Shown here one piece after another: positions 7,096-14,911 of a stretch of DNA of 24,101 nt (positions are counted from its first letter, which is position 1; every line of letters begins with the position of its first letter). The notes beneath the pieces are model-generated. The model was not told the DNA's origin, did not search any database, and was given only the letters and a program-made list of their open reading frames with translations. The position numbers were made by a program, and so were the translations under genes. This stretch comes from Spirochaetia bacterium (GTDB lineage: Bacteria > Spirochaetota > Spirochaetia > PWKH01), in contig SKXS01000042.1 of assembly GCA_007128345.1 (NCBI GenBank), positions 1 through 24,101 of the forward strand, given 5' to 3'.

Positions 7096-10050
7096 TCACT
7101 CAGTAAACAGGGCTTCCATTGCTTTGTAGGTAAGTTTATCAGGATTTTCCACGTAGAGACCGCAGGAACATCCTGCAACTGCAGGCCCTACTCCGACAGA
7201 CTGCATCATGGCTGCCTTAATTCCCTGGATACCTGCCGGGGCATCCTCAATGCCGACACATTCTTCAGGCAGGAGAGCCAATCCTTCGGCCGCACGAGCA
7301 AAGACCTCGGGATCCGGCTTCCCCCGCACAACTTCGTGTGCAGGTGATATATAATCGAAAAATGCTGAAAGTTTCAGCTTCTCAAGTATATACGGAGCAT
7401 TTCGGCTGGCAGAGGCTATGGCCAGTCGAATTCCTGCATCCTTGAGCTCCGTAAGCAGTGGTCGTACGCCCGGAAAGACATGTGCCTCTGTAAGCTGCTC
7501 CAGCGAACTGCGATAGAAGGTATTCTTCTGTTCCATGAGCGAACGAATTACTTCTTCTTCTAATTCCGCTTGGTTATGCCGCGCTATGATCATGAGCGAC
7601 TCCCGTCGCGATACACCCCTCAGCTGCATATTCAGCTCACGGGTGAATTCCCACCCCTGAGCATCTGCTATGTGCTTCCATGCTAGATAGTGATGCTCAT
7701 CTGTGGAAGTCAGGACCCCATCAAGATCAAACACCGCTCCCTTGAAGGACGGTCTGACCGGCACCTGGCATCCTTCGGCAGTTACCTCCAGCAGCTCGGA
7801 CCGATGACGTATCTTCAGCGAATTCCCTGATACGAGTGTATATGTAACGAGTTCCGTATCAGCAGAGACTTCCATGAGCGCTTGTCCAAACCTAAGTCTA
7901 AACCGGTATCCTGTCCATCCCGGAGGTATGATCGGCCTGAAGAAAGGAGTGCCGTACTTCAGGCGAAATCCCGCAATTCCGTATACCATAGCCATCCATG
8001 ACCCCGCCATGGCTGCAGTATGCAGTCCGTCCTTGGTGTTGCTATGCAGATCCTCGATGTCCATAAGTGCGGTATCCCTGCAGTATTCCATCCCCAAGCC
8101 GACGTACCCGTATTCAAAAGCAAGAATTCCCTGGATGCATGCGGAAAGGGAACTGTCCCCTGTTGTCAGCGGTTCATAAAAATCAAAGTCACGCTTTTTC
8201 TGGTACCATGGGAATTCATCGGGGAGCAGCAGCATAGCCAGTACTGCATCAGCCTGTTTGAGTACCCTGTAGCGATAAATCACCAGCGGATGATAATGAA
8301 GCAGCAGGGGATAGGCATCTTTTGGCCGCGTGCTAAAACGCCATGGTTCACGGTCAAGAAACGTATCATCCTGGGGATGGATGCCCAGTTCCCTGTCAAA
8401 AGGAATGAACATATGGTCAGCAGCACGCTGCCAGCCGTCTATCTCATCAGGCAGAAGGTCTATACGGCTGCAGAGATCCCTCCAGTAATCGGGAATATCT
8501 GATGCAAGTGTCCGGGCAGTTTCTGCTGATCTCCTCAGGTGGTATCTGGCCATCACGTTGGTATAGCAGTTATTATTGACCAAGGCTGAGTATTCGTCAG
8601 GTCCGGTAACTTCATTAATGCAGAATGCCCCGTTCTTCCTGGGGTTCTCAAACCCCAGGTCTGTCCAGAGCCTGGCTGTTTCGAAGAGCACCTCAGCGGC
8701 ACCTTCCTGCAGAATTGATATGTCACCAGTAGTATCAAGGTACTGGAAGATGCTGTAGGCTATATCTGCATTGATGTGGTACTGTGCGGTCCCAGCAGGA
8801 TAGTACGCAGAAGCCTCGAGACCGTTGATTGTTCTCCAAGGGAAGAGAGCTCCCTTTTGCGAAAGCATCCGGGCACGCTCTCTTGCCCGTTGTAGGATGG
8901 AGATTCGGTACTGGATGAGAGCCCGTGCTGTCTGAGGCATGGTGTACGTAAAGAACGGCATGCCGTAAATTTCTGTATCCCAGAAGTAGTGTCCTTCGTA
9001 TCCTCCTCCTGTGAGTCCTTTCGCGGCAAGGCTGGTCCTTCCATCCCTGCCTGCAGACTGCAAAAGCTGGAACAGGTTGAACCTGAGGGCCTTCTGCAGC
9101 AGGGGGTCTCCGTGCACTTCCACGTCAGCTGTCTGCCAGAACGTATCCAGGTACTCACGCTGTTCCTTCACGAGTCCTTCCCAGCCAAGGGTAAAAGCTG
9201 CTTCCTGGGTTGCTTCCAAAGATTCCTGGGGAATCTCTTCACCAGAAATCCTGGATGTATGGTAGCAAAAGAACTTGTAGAATGCAAACGGACCGTCACA
9301 TGAGGTGAAAACTACATAGGGAACTGAGTACTGGTTCTCCTCAATAACCCCTTCCTGAGCTTTATCCCATCGGTGAGTCAGCCCGCAGATCAGGTGGAGA
9401 TTGCTTTCGATAGTTCTGAAGCTTCCTGTGATGCAAAAACAGTGTTCACGCTTGAATACTTTGCTGTCAATTTGTTCAAGAGGGGGGCGCATCAGCTTGG
9501 TGCTCACCCGGGGATCGTACTCATCCCTGGGCCGCTCGGCAGGCAGGGCTATGGTTGATCTGAGGGTAACCGGGATACCTGTTTCCACATCAATGGATAC
9601 CTTCAGTGCTCCCATATGTGAATGGGTGAACGACAGCAGGGTCATCCAGGTTACTGCTGCACGTATGCCCTTGGGGCTCTTCCACCGGAGCGTCCGGGTG
9701 AGTATACCCGTCCGGAAATCCAGAATTCTTGAGAAGTGTTCAACCTCACCGGTACTCATGTCTACCAGTTCATCACCCAGACGTATCTCCATGTACCTGC
9801 AGTCAGGGAGGTCCAGCATCGTTTGATTAAATTCAGCAAGGCCATATGCAGGCTCTCCGTACTGGATGGGAGTCAGTTCATAGAACCCGTTAACAAATAC
9901 CCCAGGATGGTATGCAGGCCGCCGTTCCGTATAGAATCCTCGGAACCCGATGTATCCGTTGCCTAATGAAAAAAGACTTTCTCTGTTAGCCAGCTTTTCG
10001 CCAGGATTTCCTTCTTCATATAGCTTCCAGGAATCATCCATAGTATTCAT
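7096..10050 (-). CDS. Bifunctional GH65 glycoside phosphorylase - beta-phosphoglucomutase fusion
   Basis: 984 residues, two enzymes in one chain. Residues 1-765 are a GH65 disaccharide phosphorylase (maltose, trehalose, kojibiose, nigerose or glucosylglycerol type), with FWDTEIYGMPFF (356-367) and VTGPDEY (481-487); E486 in GPDEY should be the general acid. Residues 769-984 are a HAD-family beta-phosphoglucomutase: FDLDGVL (nucleophile D775, acid/base D777), LRGVSRRESL, IASASRN, GKPDPEVF and IEDAPAGIQGIKAA. The first half would release beta-glucose 1-phosphate, and the second would turn it into glucose 6-phosphate. No signal peptide is seen, so it is cytosolic. The start overlaps the amylosucrase stop by 17 nt, implying coupled translation. 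The AGGAG site is 3 nt from the first ATG and 12 nt from M4, so the start may be 10050 or 10041. The disaccharide substrate is not readable from motifs. Confidence 0.92.
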   Translation of the reverse strand: MNTMDDSWKLYEEGNPGEKLANRESLFSLGNGYIGFRGFYTERRPAYHPGVFVNGFYELTPIQYGEPAYGLAEFNQTMLDLPDCRYMEIRLGDELVDMSTGEVEHFSRILDFRTGILTRTLRWKSPKGIRAAVTWMTLLSFTHSHMGALKVSIDVETGIPVTLRSTIALPAERPRDEYDPRVSTKLMRPPLEQIDSKVFKREHCFCITGSFRTIESNLHLICGLTHRWDKAQEGVIEENQYSVPYVVFTSCDGPFAFYKFFCYHTSRISGEEIPQESLEATQEAAFTLGWEGLVKEQREYLDTFWQTADVEVHGDPLLQKALRFNLFQLLQSAGRDGRTSLAAKGLTGGGYEGHYFWDTEIYGMPFFTYTMPQTARALIQYRISILQRARERARMLSQKGALFPWRTINGLEASAYYPAGTAQYHINADIAYSIFQYLDTTGDISILQEGAAEVLFETARLWTDLGFENPRKNGAFCINEVTGPDEYSALVNNNCYTNVMARYHLRRSAETARTLASDIPDYWRDLCSRIDLLPDEIDGWQRAADHMFIPFDRELGIHPQDDTFLDREPWRFSTRPKDAYPLLLHYHPLVIYRYRVLKQADAVLAMLLLPDEFPWYQKKRDFDFYEPLTTGDSSLSACIQGILAFEYGYVGLGMEYCRDTALMDIEDLHSNTKDGLHTAAMAGSWMAMVYGIAGFRLKYGTPFFRPIIPPGWTGYRFRLRFGQALMEVSADTELVTYTLVSGNSLKIRHRSELLEVTAEGCQVPVRPSFKGAVFDLDGVLTSTDEHHYLAWKHIADAQGWEFTRELNMQLRGVSRRESLMIIARHNQAELEEEVIRSLMEQKNTFYRSSLEQLTEAHVFPGVRPLLTELKDAGIRLAIASASRNAPYILEKLKLSAFFDYISPAHEVVRGKPDPEVFARAAEGLALLPEECVGIEDAPAGIQGIKAAMMQSVGVGPAVAGCSCGLYVENPDKLTYKAMEALFTE

Positions 10051-11980
10051 CTGCTCCTTTCTGCTCTTTCAGCCACATGATGCCCCATGGCGAAATCTCA
10101 AATGTTCCCTGATAGAAGCGGTGCGTAAGCAGGTCTTCAAATGAATCACCACGATTGATGAGCAGCAGGTCATTCATGGATATAACCGAAGGCTTGTCAG
10201 AAAAATTCGCAAGGACCACTACACCATATCCTTTACCTTCTCTGATGTACCAGAGAAGGTGCTGGTGACCATAGTCAGCCACATGGGCTGATCCCATAGA
10301 AAACGCAGGTTCCCGTTTCCTCACTGCAATCATCTTCTGCAGCTGAGAGAATATTCTCTCTTCTATACTGTCCGGCTCATGGCGTTTTTCAGCCTTGAAC
10401 CAGTCCATGGTAACCCGATTCACCCACCGAGAATCTCTAGCTTTTGCCATATCAGCCGCATAAGCGTAGTCATTGAGCATTCCGATCTCATCACCCATAT
10501 AGATAAGGGGAATTCCTCCCAGCGAGAACATGAGCCCGTAGAGCAGTACGATTTTTCCTACTGCATAGGAGATTTCCTGTTCGTTTCCCGTAACAATCCC
10601 CTTCTCCAGACCCGCAAGAGAGGCGCACATCCCGGATATTCTGCAGTCTCCGGTCTTCAGATTCTCCTGGAACGGCAGTCCTCTGGCAAAACTGCCCGGG
10701 AACCGGCCGGTATAGAAATCGTTCAGAAATTTCCGGTGGTAGTACCCGTTGATCCCCAGCCGCTGTGCGTCACTGTCATCAAAGGTCCACCCGATATCAT
10801 CATGGCAGCGCACATAGTTGACCCATGAGCAGCCGGGCGGGATATAATATCTGCGGGCAACGGATTCTCGAAAAAGTTTCGGGTCACGGGTAGCCAGGGC
10901 TTCCCATGCTGTTGCCATGATCAGCGGATTGTAGGAGAGCGCGCACTCGTCTGTTCCAACGTACTGGATCACCTCATCGGGATGTACGATGGCCTCCGAC
11001 TTGAATTCCATAGCAGGGGCAACAATGGAGGCAACTGCTTTAAATGCCTTAATGACCGTATGGGCTTTAGGAAGGCTTTCACAAACAGTGCCTTTCTCCT
11101 TCCAGACAAAAGCTATGGCATCAAACCGTAGCACCTCCGTCCCCACGTTAGCGAGGAAAAGCATTTCCTCTGCCATGGCTTTGAACACCTCATGATTCTT
11201 GTAGTTCAGGTCCCACTGGAACGAATTGAAGGTGGTCCACACCCATTTTCCTGTTTCCTCATGATAGGTAAAGCTGCCGGTTTTTGCTTCAGGAAATATA
11301 TCCCTCAGGTATATGTTATACTCATCCGGCTCCTGCCGGTCGGGAAACATGAAGTAGAACTGCTGGTAGTAGGGATCACCCGCAGCGGCCTGCTGAGCCC
11401 ATATGTGCTGGTCTGATGTATGATTCAGGATGAAATCGAGGACAAGGCTGATTCCCTTTTTCCTGAATACCTTGGCAAGCTTCCTGAGATCATCCATAGT
11501 CCCGAGGTTTGGCTGCACCTCCCGGTAGCTTTTTACCGCATAGCCTCCGTCGCTCTCCCCTTCGGGGACGTCAAAGAGCGGCATAAGATGTACATAGGTA
11601 ACGCCAAGTTCCTCTAAATACGGCAGCCGCTTCATAAGTCCGTCTATGGTGTCAGCAAACAGGTCCACATAGATGATGGCGCCAACAAGACGCTGATGGG
11701 CAAACCAGTGCGTATCTCTTTCCCGTGCGGCATCGAGGGCTAGGATATCCTTCGGACGCTCACGGTAGTTCTTCCACATCATATACAGAAGGTCCTCAAG
11801 GAAATAGAGGAAGTCGAAGGTATTCCCGTAGAGATCAAGGAGCAATGAAAGGAGTTTCGGGAAATGCCTGCTGAGCCTCTGCTCAAACACTTCCCACTTT
11901 GCAGTTTTTCTTTCACGGGAGGGAATATGGCGAACAATACGATTCAGCAATGTCCCGGCATCTTCATAGGTTTTTCTCAT
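10034..11980 (-). CDS. Amylosucrase (GH13 subfamily 4 glucosyltransferase) or close relative
   Basis: 648 residues, similar to the 636 of the Neisseria enzyme. The full amylosucrase layout is present: the N-terminal helical domain (HFPKLLSLLLDLYG), VDLFAD, HLMPLFDVPEGESDGGYAV, FILNHTSD, LRFDAIAFVWK (nucleophile D287), FKSEAIVHPDEV (acid/base E329) and YVRCHDDIGWTF (transition-state Asp D394). D144 and H187 match known subsite -1 residues in place and number. The enzyme takes glucose from sucrose, releases fructose and builds alpha-1,4-glucan or sucrose isomers; a sucrose hydrolase is the main alternative. No signal peptide is visible, so it should act in the cytosol. It is first in a two-gene unit with GH65-betaPGM, which could recycle its short products. 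An upstream in-frame stop and lack of other ATGs fix the start, but the Shine-Dalgarno is poor. Confidence 0.92.
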   Translation of the reverse strand: MRKTYEDAGTLLNRIVRHIPSRERKTAKWEVFEQRLSRHFPKLLSLLLDLYGNTFDFLYFLEDLLYMMWKNYRERPKDILALDAARERDTHWFAHQRLVGAIIYVDLFADTIDGLMKRLPYLEELGVTYVHLMPLFDVPEGESDGGYAVKSYREVQPNLGTMDDLRKLAKVFRKKGISLVLDFILNHTSDQHIWAQQAAAGDPYYQQFYFMFPDRQEPDEYNIYLRDIFPEAKTGSFTYHEETGKWVWTTFNSFQWDLNYKNHEVFKAMAEEMLFLANVGTEVLRFDAIAFVWKEKGTVCESLPKAHTVIKAFKAVASIVAPAMEFKSEAIVHPDEVIQYVGTDECALSYNPLIMATAWEALATRDPKLFRESVARRYYIPPGCSWVNYVRCHDDIGWTFDDSDAQRLGINGYYHRKFLNDFYTGRFPGSFARGLPFQENLKTGDCRISGMCASLAGLEKGIVTGNEQEISYAVGKIVLLYGLMFSLGGIPLIYMGDEIGMLNDYAYAADMAKARDSRWVNRVTMDWFKAEKRHEPDSIEERIFSQLQKMIAVRKREPAFSMGSAHVADYGHQHLLWYIREGKGYGVVVLANFSDKPSVISMNDLLLINRGDSFEDLLTHRFYQGTFEISPWGIMWLKEQKGADEYYG

Positions 11981-12073
11981 CTTGTCCAGCCTCTGCCATT
12001 CAGCCTTCCTGGGTGCAAGCAGCCCCCTGCTGCTCCTGTACGTATGCGCGCATTAAGAGTGTGCATGCATGTA

Positions 12074-12102
12074 ACTATACCTTGACCAGCTGATATCATC
12101 AA
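12074..12102 (-). promoter_or_regulatory. Predicted sigma-70 promoter of the amylosucrase-GH65 operon
   Basis: Reading leftward: -35 TTGATG (12102-12097), exactly 17 nt, -10 TATAGT (12079-12074, five of six consensus bases). The predicted start near 12067 gives a leader of about 87 nt. Confidence 0.6.
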
Positions 12103-12188
12103 ATGAAATGCGCCTGATTCCCCTGCATCTGCTGTTTCTCTAGTCGGCATATGCTTCTACATAGGCAGAGCAGGTATGACTCCCGGCA

Positions 12189-12203
12189 TTCACACTGTGT
12201 GAA
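12189..12203. promoter_or_regulatory. Perfect 15-bp palindrome, candidate regulator site
   Basis: TTCACACTGTGTGAA is a perfect 7-1-7 inverted repeat, about 120 bp upstream of the predicted amylosucrase transcription start. It could bind a dimeric regulator, possibly as an activator site given the distance. Half-sites run outward compared with a CRP site, so I do not call it CRP. Confidence 0.4.
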
Positions 12204-12404
12204 AACGTCATCAAGTAAACTTAATGAAACATTCTCCAAGCTCTGCACAATATCTCTTCATCAATTTAAGTTTATTTTCACCAGATTATTAGTAAATCTG
12301 GAATTTCTCCCAGACAATCCCCTCCATTCTTTTCCAAATGGCAACCATCAATCGTTGAAATCCTACAATATTCATAACTCTCTTTATAGGAGAAGTAAAC
12401 CAAA

Positions 12405-13367
12405 TTATTTATAGATCCTATCTAACACTTCCTGAACAGCAAGTCCAATTTCACCGGTAACTTCCGGCTCCCTATTTTCTAATACAGCTAAAGTGAAATC
12501 TTCGATCAGTGGTACATGGAAATTAGCATGAGGTGGAAGTTCCTCAATCCGTTCTCCCTCTCTGGTGCGCACATACATTTTACCTTCATTTAATATTGGA
12601 ACTTTTATTGATCCTTCGCTGCCGTAGATATCAACTGTATCTGCTGAATCATATACTGATCTACTCACGCACAAAACTCCAAGTGCACCAGATGCAAAAT
12701 GAAGAATTGCTGCCCCATAATTGTCCAATTCATGAGCACCGGAAGAACAATCCAATTTTGACTCCACATCTGTAACCGCTCCAAGAATGTTCATAAGTAC
12801 TTCCACACGGTGGCATCCAGCACCCATCATAGGACCTCCCCCGGAGTATTTACCAATTGTATACCAGTATTTAGGATCATCCGGTTTAAAATCATATTGT
12901 TCAAATGCATTGATTTGGATAAGAGACACCTCTCCAATTTCTCCTTTTTCAATTATTTGCTTTATACGATTTATACTTTGATAATAGTGCCGATAATATG
13001 CAACTCCAAGTTTTACATTATTTTCAGTACATGCTTCAATCATCTGCTTGCAGTCTTCTGCGTTTAATGCTAAAGGCTTTTCACAAAGCACATGTTTACC
13101 TGTTTTAGCGGCTTCAATTGTCTGCTCTTTATGAATATTATGTGGTGTTGCAATATAAACGACATCAATCTCATTATCATTGATAAGCTCTTGCCATGTT
13201 TCATACCATTTCCGCGCACCGAATTCCTTTGCAAACAATTCAGCATGCTCAAAATGAGCACGATTCACAGCAACCAAATCGCATATCTCCAAGTCCCTGA
13301 TTGCTGGAGCAACACGTTTTCTGGAAATATCTCCACATCCTATGAGTCCATATCGCAGCTTTTTCAT
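12405..13367 (-). CDS. Gfo/Idh/MocA-family NAD(P)-dependent sugar/inositol dehydrogenase
   Basis: 320 residues. The N-terminal Rossmann fold has GLIGCGDIS (7-15) for NAD(P), then the hallmark CEKPLAL (95-101) with the catalytic lysine, and the second domain carries GGGPMMGAGCHRVEVL with H185. The usual Asp of the GxHxxD element is replaced here (HRVEV). Members oxidise or reduce sugars, sugar phosphates or inositols in the cytosol; the substrate is not predictable. GGAG lies 6 nt before the ATG. The gene is clearly more AT-rich than its neighbours: 16 of 60 bases are G or C at 12961-13020, against 31 of 60 at 11101-11160 in the amylosucrase gene. That suggests a foreign or recently acquired gene. 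It stands alone, with 424 bp on one side and 494 bp on the other. Confidence 0.92.
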   Translation of the reverse strand: MKKLRYGLIGCGDISRKRVAPAIRDLEICDLVAVNRAHFEHAELFAKEFGARKWYETWQELINDNEIDVVYIATPHNIHKEQTIEAAKTGKHVLCEKPLALNAEDCKQMIEACTENNVKLGVAYYRHYYQSINRIKQIIEKGEIGEVSLIQINAFEQYDFKPDDPKYWYTIGKYSGGGPMMGAGCHRVEVLMNILGAVTDVESKLDCSSGAHELDNYGAAILHFASGALGVLCVSRSVYDSADTVDIYGSEGSIKVPILNEGKMYVRTREGERIEELPPHANFHVPLIEDFTLAVLENREPEVTGEIGLAVQEVLDRIYK

Positions 13368-13398
13368 CTAGTACTCCATTAAAAACACAACAGTTAAT

Positions 13399-13417
13399 TG
13401 TTACGTAGCTTGTAACA
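13399..13417. promoter_or_regulatory. Candidate operator upstream of the dehydrogenase
   Basis: TGTTACGTAGCTTGTAACA has perfect 6-bp arms around a 7-nt centre and lies 32 bp before the dehydrogenase ATG. Its size and position fit a repressor site in the 5' leader. An alternative is an RNA hairpin near the ribosome binding site. Confidence 0.45.
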
Positions 13418-13564
13418 TATCCTACCTAAACTCCCTATAAAACTTATACGTACATACAGATTTAACCAATAGGCGCACTGCTGTAATCACAAATATTTTA
13501 TTAGTTATGTGCTTCCTGACTGGTCTTGAACAACACATATTTTTATACGTTCGCTATGCCTTCT

Positions 13565-13815
13565 AAGCCCGGTAGAATCTCACATTCGCAGCCTTCACCA
13601 AAATGGTCTGCTCATGGTGCCTGCAATCTTCAGTGCGATCTCGTCTTCCACTTTCTAACTTGCCGCACAGATTCAGAACCTCTTTAGAACTCTCGTACAT
13701 TCCTGCCAACGCTCAAAACTCATCTCACGACTTTGGCTGGAGACTGACTGTTAGTCAGGCTTTATCAGGCAGGGAGTTTCACCTGGATATATGCATAGCG
13801 CCAAACTAACGCAAT
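13565..13815 (-). ncRNA. Possible fragment of a group II intron (domain I-like RNA), no ORF
   Basis: On the reverse strand the sequence contains CCAGGTGAAACTCCCTG (13794-13778), then AGCCTGACTAACAGTCAGTC, AAGTCGTGAGATGAG and GTTGGCAGGAATGTACGAG, and it is followed by a run of short purine-rich stem-like segments. The GGTGAAACTCC element and the GTCGTGAGA segment remind me of domain I of bacterial group II introns. No 5' GUGYG end, domain V or maturase gene is found, so at best it is a remnant, lying just downstream of mltG. A cobalamin riboswitch shares GGTGAAA but its other conserved boxes are absent. This is recall-based and uncertain. Confidence 0.3.
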
Positions 13816-13861
13816 GAACCACATAAAATCAAGATATGTACATGTTACGCGTGAAGATTTT

Positions 13862-14911
13862 CTACCGGAGGTGCTGCTCAATTTTCTCAAGATGTTCTGT
13901 ATAGGTTGCACTGAAGTGTATACCTCCTTCCCGATCATGCAGGTAATACAGGTACGGGGACTCCTGGGGCCGCAGGGAAGCCAGCAGAGCATCGATACCC
14001 GGACTAGATATAGCAGTTGGAGGAAGTCCCACATTCCTTCGTGTATTGAAGGGGGTCATCCGTTCAAGATCCTCCCTCCTGAGCGGATTCTGCCAGTCAT
14101 TGAGTTCATACCGCGTTGTGGCATCTATGCCCAACGGCATGCCCAATTCCAGACGTTTCCAAATGATGCCTGCAATTAGCGGCATTTCCCAAATGCTGCC
14201 GGCTTCACGCTGTACCATGGACGCTACGATCACCAGTTCCTCCGTCCCCCCGTAGGGAAATGCTTCGATTTCTTCCCAGTATTCGCTTTCCCATGCCATA
14301 AACCGATCAAATCCGAGGGAAATGAGTTTGGATAGTGAAAAGCCATCCAATGAGAACACATACCTCCCCGGGAAAAAATACCCTTCCGCTGAAGGAAGTC
14401 TTCTCCTGGCTGCTTCCGCATCAATGGCCTCAATGACATCTGGCAAGTTAATTCGGACAGCATCGGCAATCCTTTGTGCTATCTCATTGCGGGTGAATCC
14501 TGGAAATACATACATCGATCCCTGCTCCAGGTATCCGCGATGCAGCACATCGACAGCCTGCGCAAGGGTCAATCCAGGAGGGAATACATAGCTGCCCGAC
14601 TTGAGCTCGCGATCCAAACCCCGGGAAACCACATGCCGTCTGAAGCCCCATACGCTTGATATCACACCTTCGCTGCGCAGCAGCCTGCCTATCTCTTCTA
14701 CCGTCATACCGGGAGTAATGTTCACTGTCCTGAGTTCGGCGCTACGGTGCGGATAGGCTGATGATCTCCAGACGGCAGCAGCTCCAGCAGCTAGGAGCAC
14801 GAGACCTAACACGCCCAGCAATAGGAGAGGAGTATATAATCTCTTATGATGGGGTGTCTGCTTCCTGTTACCCTTCGATGATCCGCTTGAGTTCTTCGAT
14901 CTTGTCGGCAT
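13862..14911 (-). CDS. mltG: Endolytic murein transglycosylase MltG (YceG-like)
   Basis: 349 residues, close to the usual 340. A basic N-terminus (1-26) precedes one membrane segment at about 27-49, so the enzyme sits in the inner membrane with its domain in the periplasm. A LysM-like part includes TVNITPGMTVEEIGRLL. The YceG domain has SAEGYFFPGRYVF (174-186), VIVASMVQREAG (227-238) with catalytic E236, PLGIDATTRYEL (259-270) and NVGLPPTAISSPG (293-305). It cuts nascent glycan strands and so sets peptidoglycan chain length. The start overlaps the preceding coiled-coil gene by 44 nt, and no strong ribosome site is seen, so translation is probably coupled. Confidence 0.95.
   Translation of the reverse strand: MPTRSKNSSGSSKGNRKQTPHHKRLYTPLLLLGVLGLVLLAAGAAAVWRSSAYPHRSAELRTVNITPGMTVEEIGRLLRSEGVISSVWGFRRHVVSRGLDRELKSGSYVFPPGLTLAQAVDVLHRGYLEQGSMYVFPGFTRNEIAQRIADAVRINLPDVIEAIDAEAARRRLPSAEGYFFPGRYVFSLDGFSLSKLISLGFDRFMAWESEYWEEIEAFPYGGTEELVIVASMVQREAGSIWEMPLIAGIIWKRLELGMPLGIDATTRYELNDWQNPLRREDLERMTPFNTRRNVGLPPTAISSPGIDALLASLRPQESPYLYYLHDREGGIHFSATYTEHLEKIEQHLR

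Larger units (their letters stand above)
11981..12404. other. Long intergenic region upstream of the amylosucrase operon
   Basis: The 424 bp contain no convincing gene. They hold a leftward promoter at 12074-12102, a leader of about 87 nt with a 10-bp palindrome ATGCGCGCAT (12044-12053) and an AGCAGC/GCTGCT hairpin (about 12020-12036), and the 15-bp palindrome at 12189-12203. The right part (from about 12200) is AT-rich like the dehydrogenase gene beyond it. No terminator for that gene is evident. Confidence 0.6.
13368..13861. other. Intergenic region between the dehydrogenase and mltG
   Basis: These 494 bp have two parts. From 13368 to about 13560 the sequence is AT-rich and holds the dehydrogenase upstream region: the dyad at 13399-13417 and TATAAG preceded at 15 nt by TTGGTT (13456-13475 region), a poor promoter match. 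From about 13565 to 13815 base composition returns to that of the chromosome and the reverse strand resembles structured RNA (separate entry). No supported protein-coding gene is seen. Confidence 0.55.

Noticed and set aside
8020..8502. 160-residue open frame on the + strand, and similar ones at 10379-10828 and 9401-9826
   Set aside because: All are antisense to the GH65 or amylosucrase genes, whose motifs are unmistakable.
12151..12414. 87-residue + strand open frame
   Set aside because: It spans the palindrome and upstream region of the amylosucrase operon, has no motif, and ends inside the dehydrogenase gene antisense.
13775..13800. Cobalamin riboswitch
   Set aside because: GGTGAAA is shared with that class, but the long C-rich conserved core and the AGCCAGGAGAC box are absent, and no B12 gene follows.
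13603..13809. 68-residue + strand open frame
   Set aside because: No ribosome site or known family; the opposite strand looks like structured RNA.
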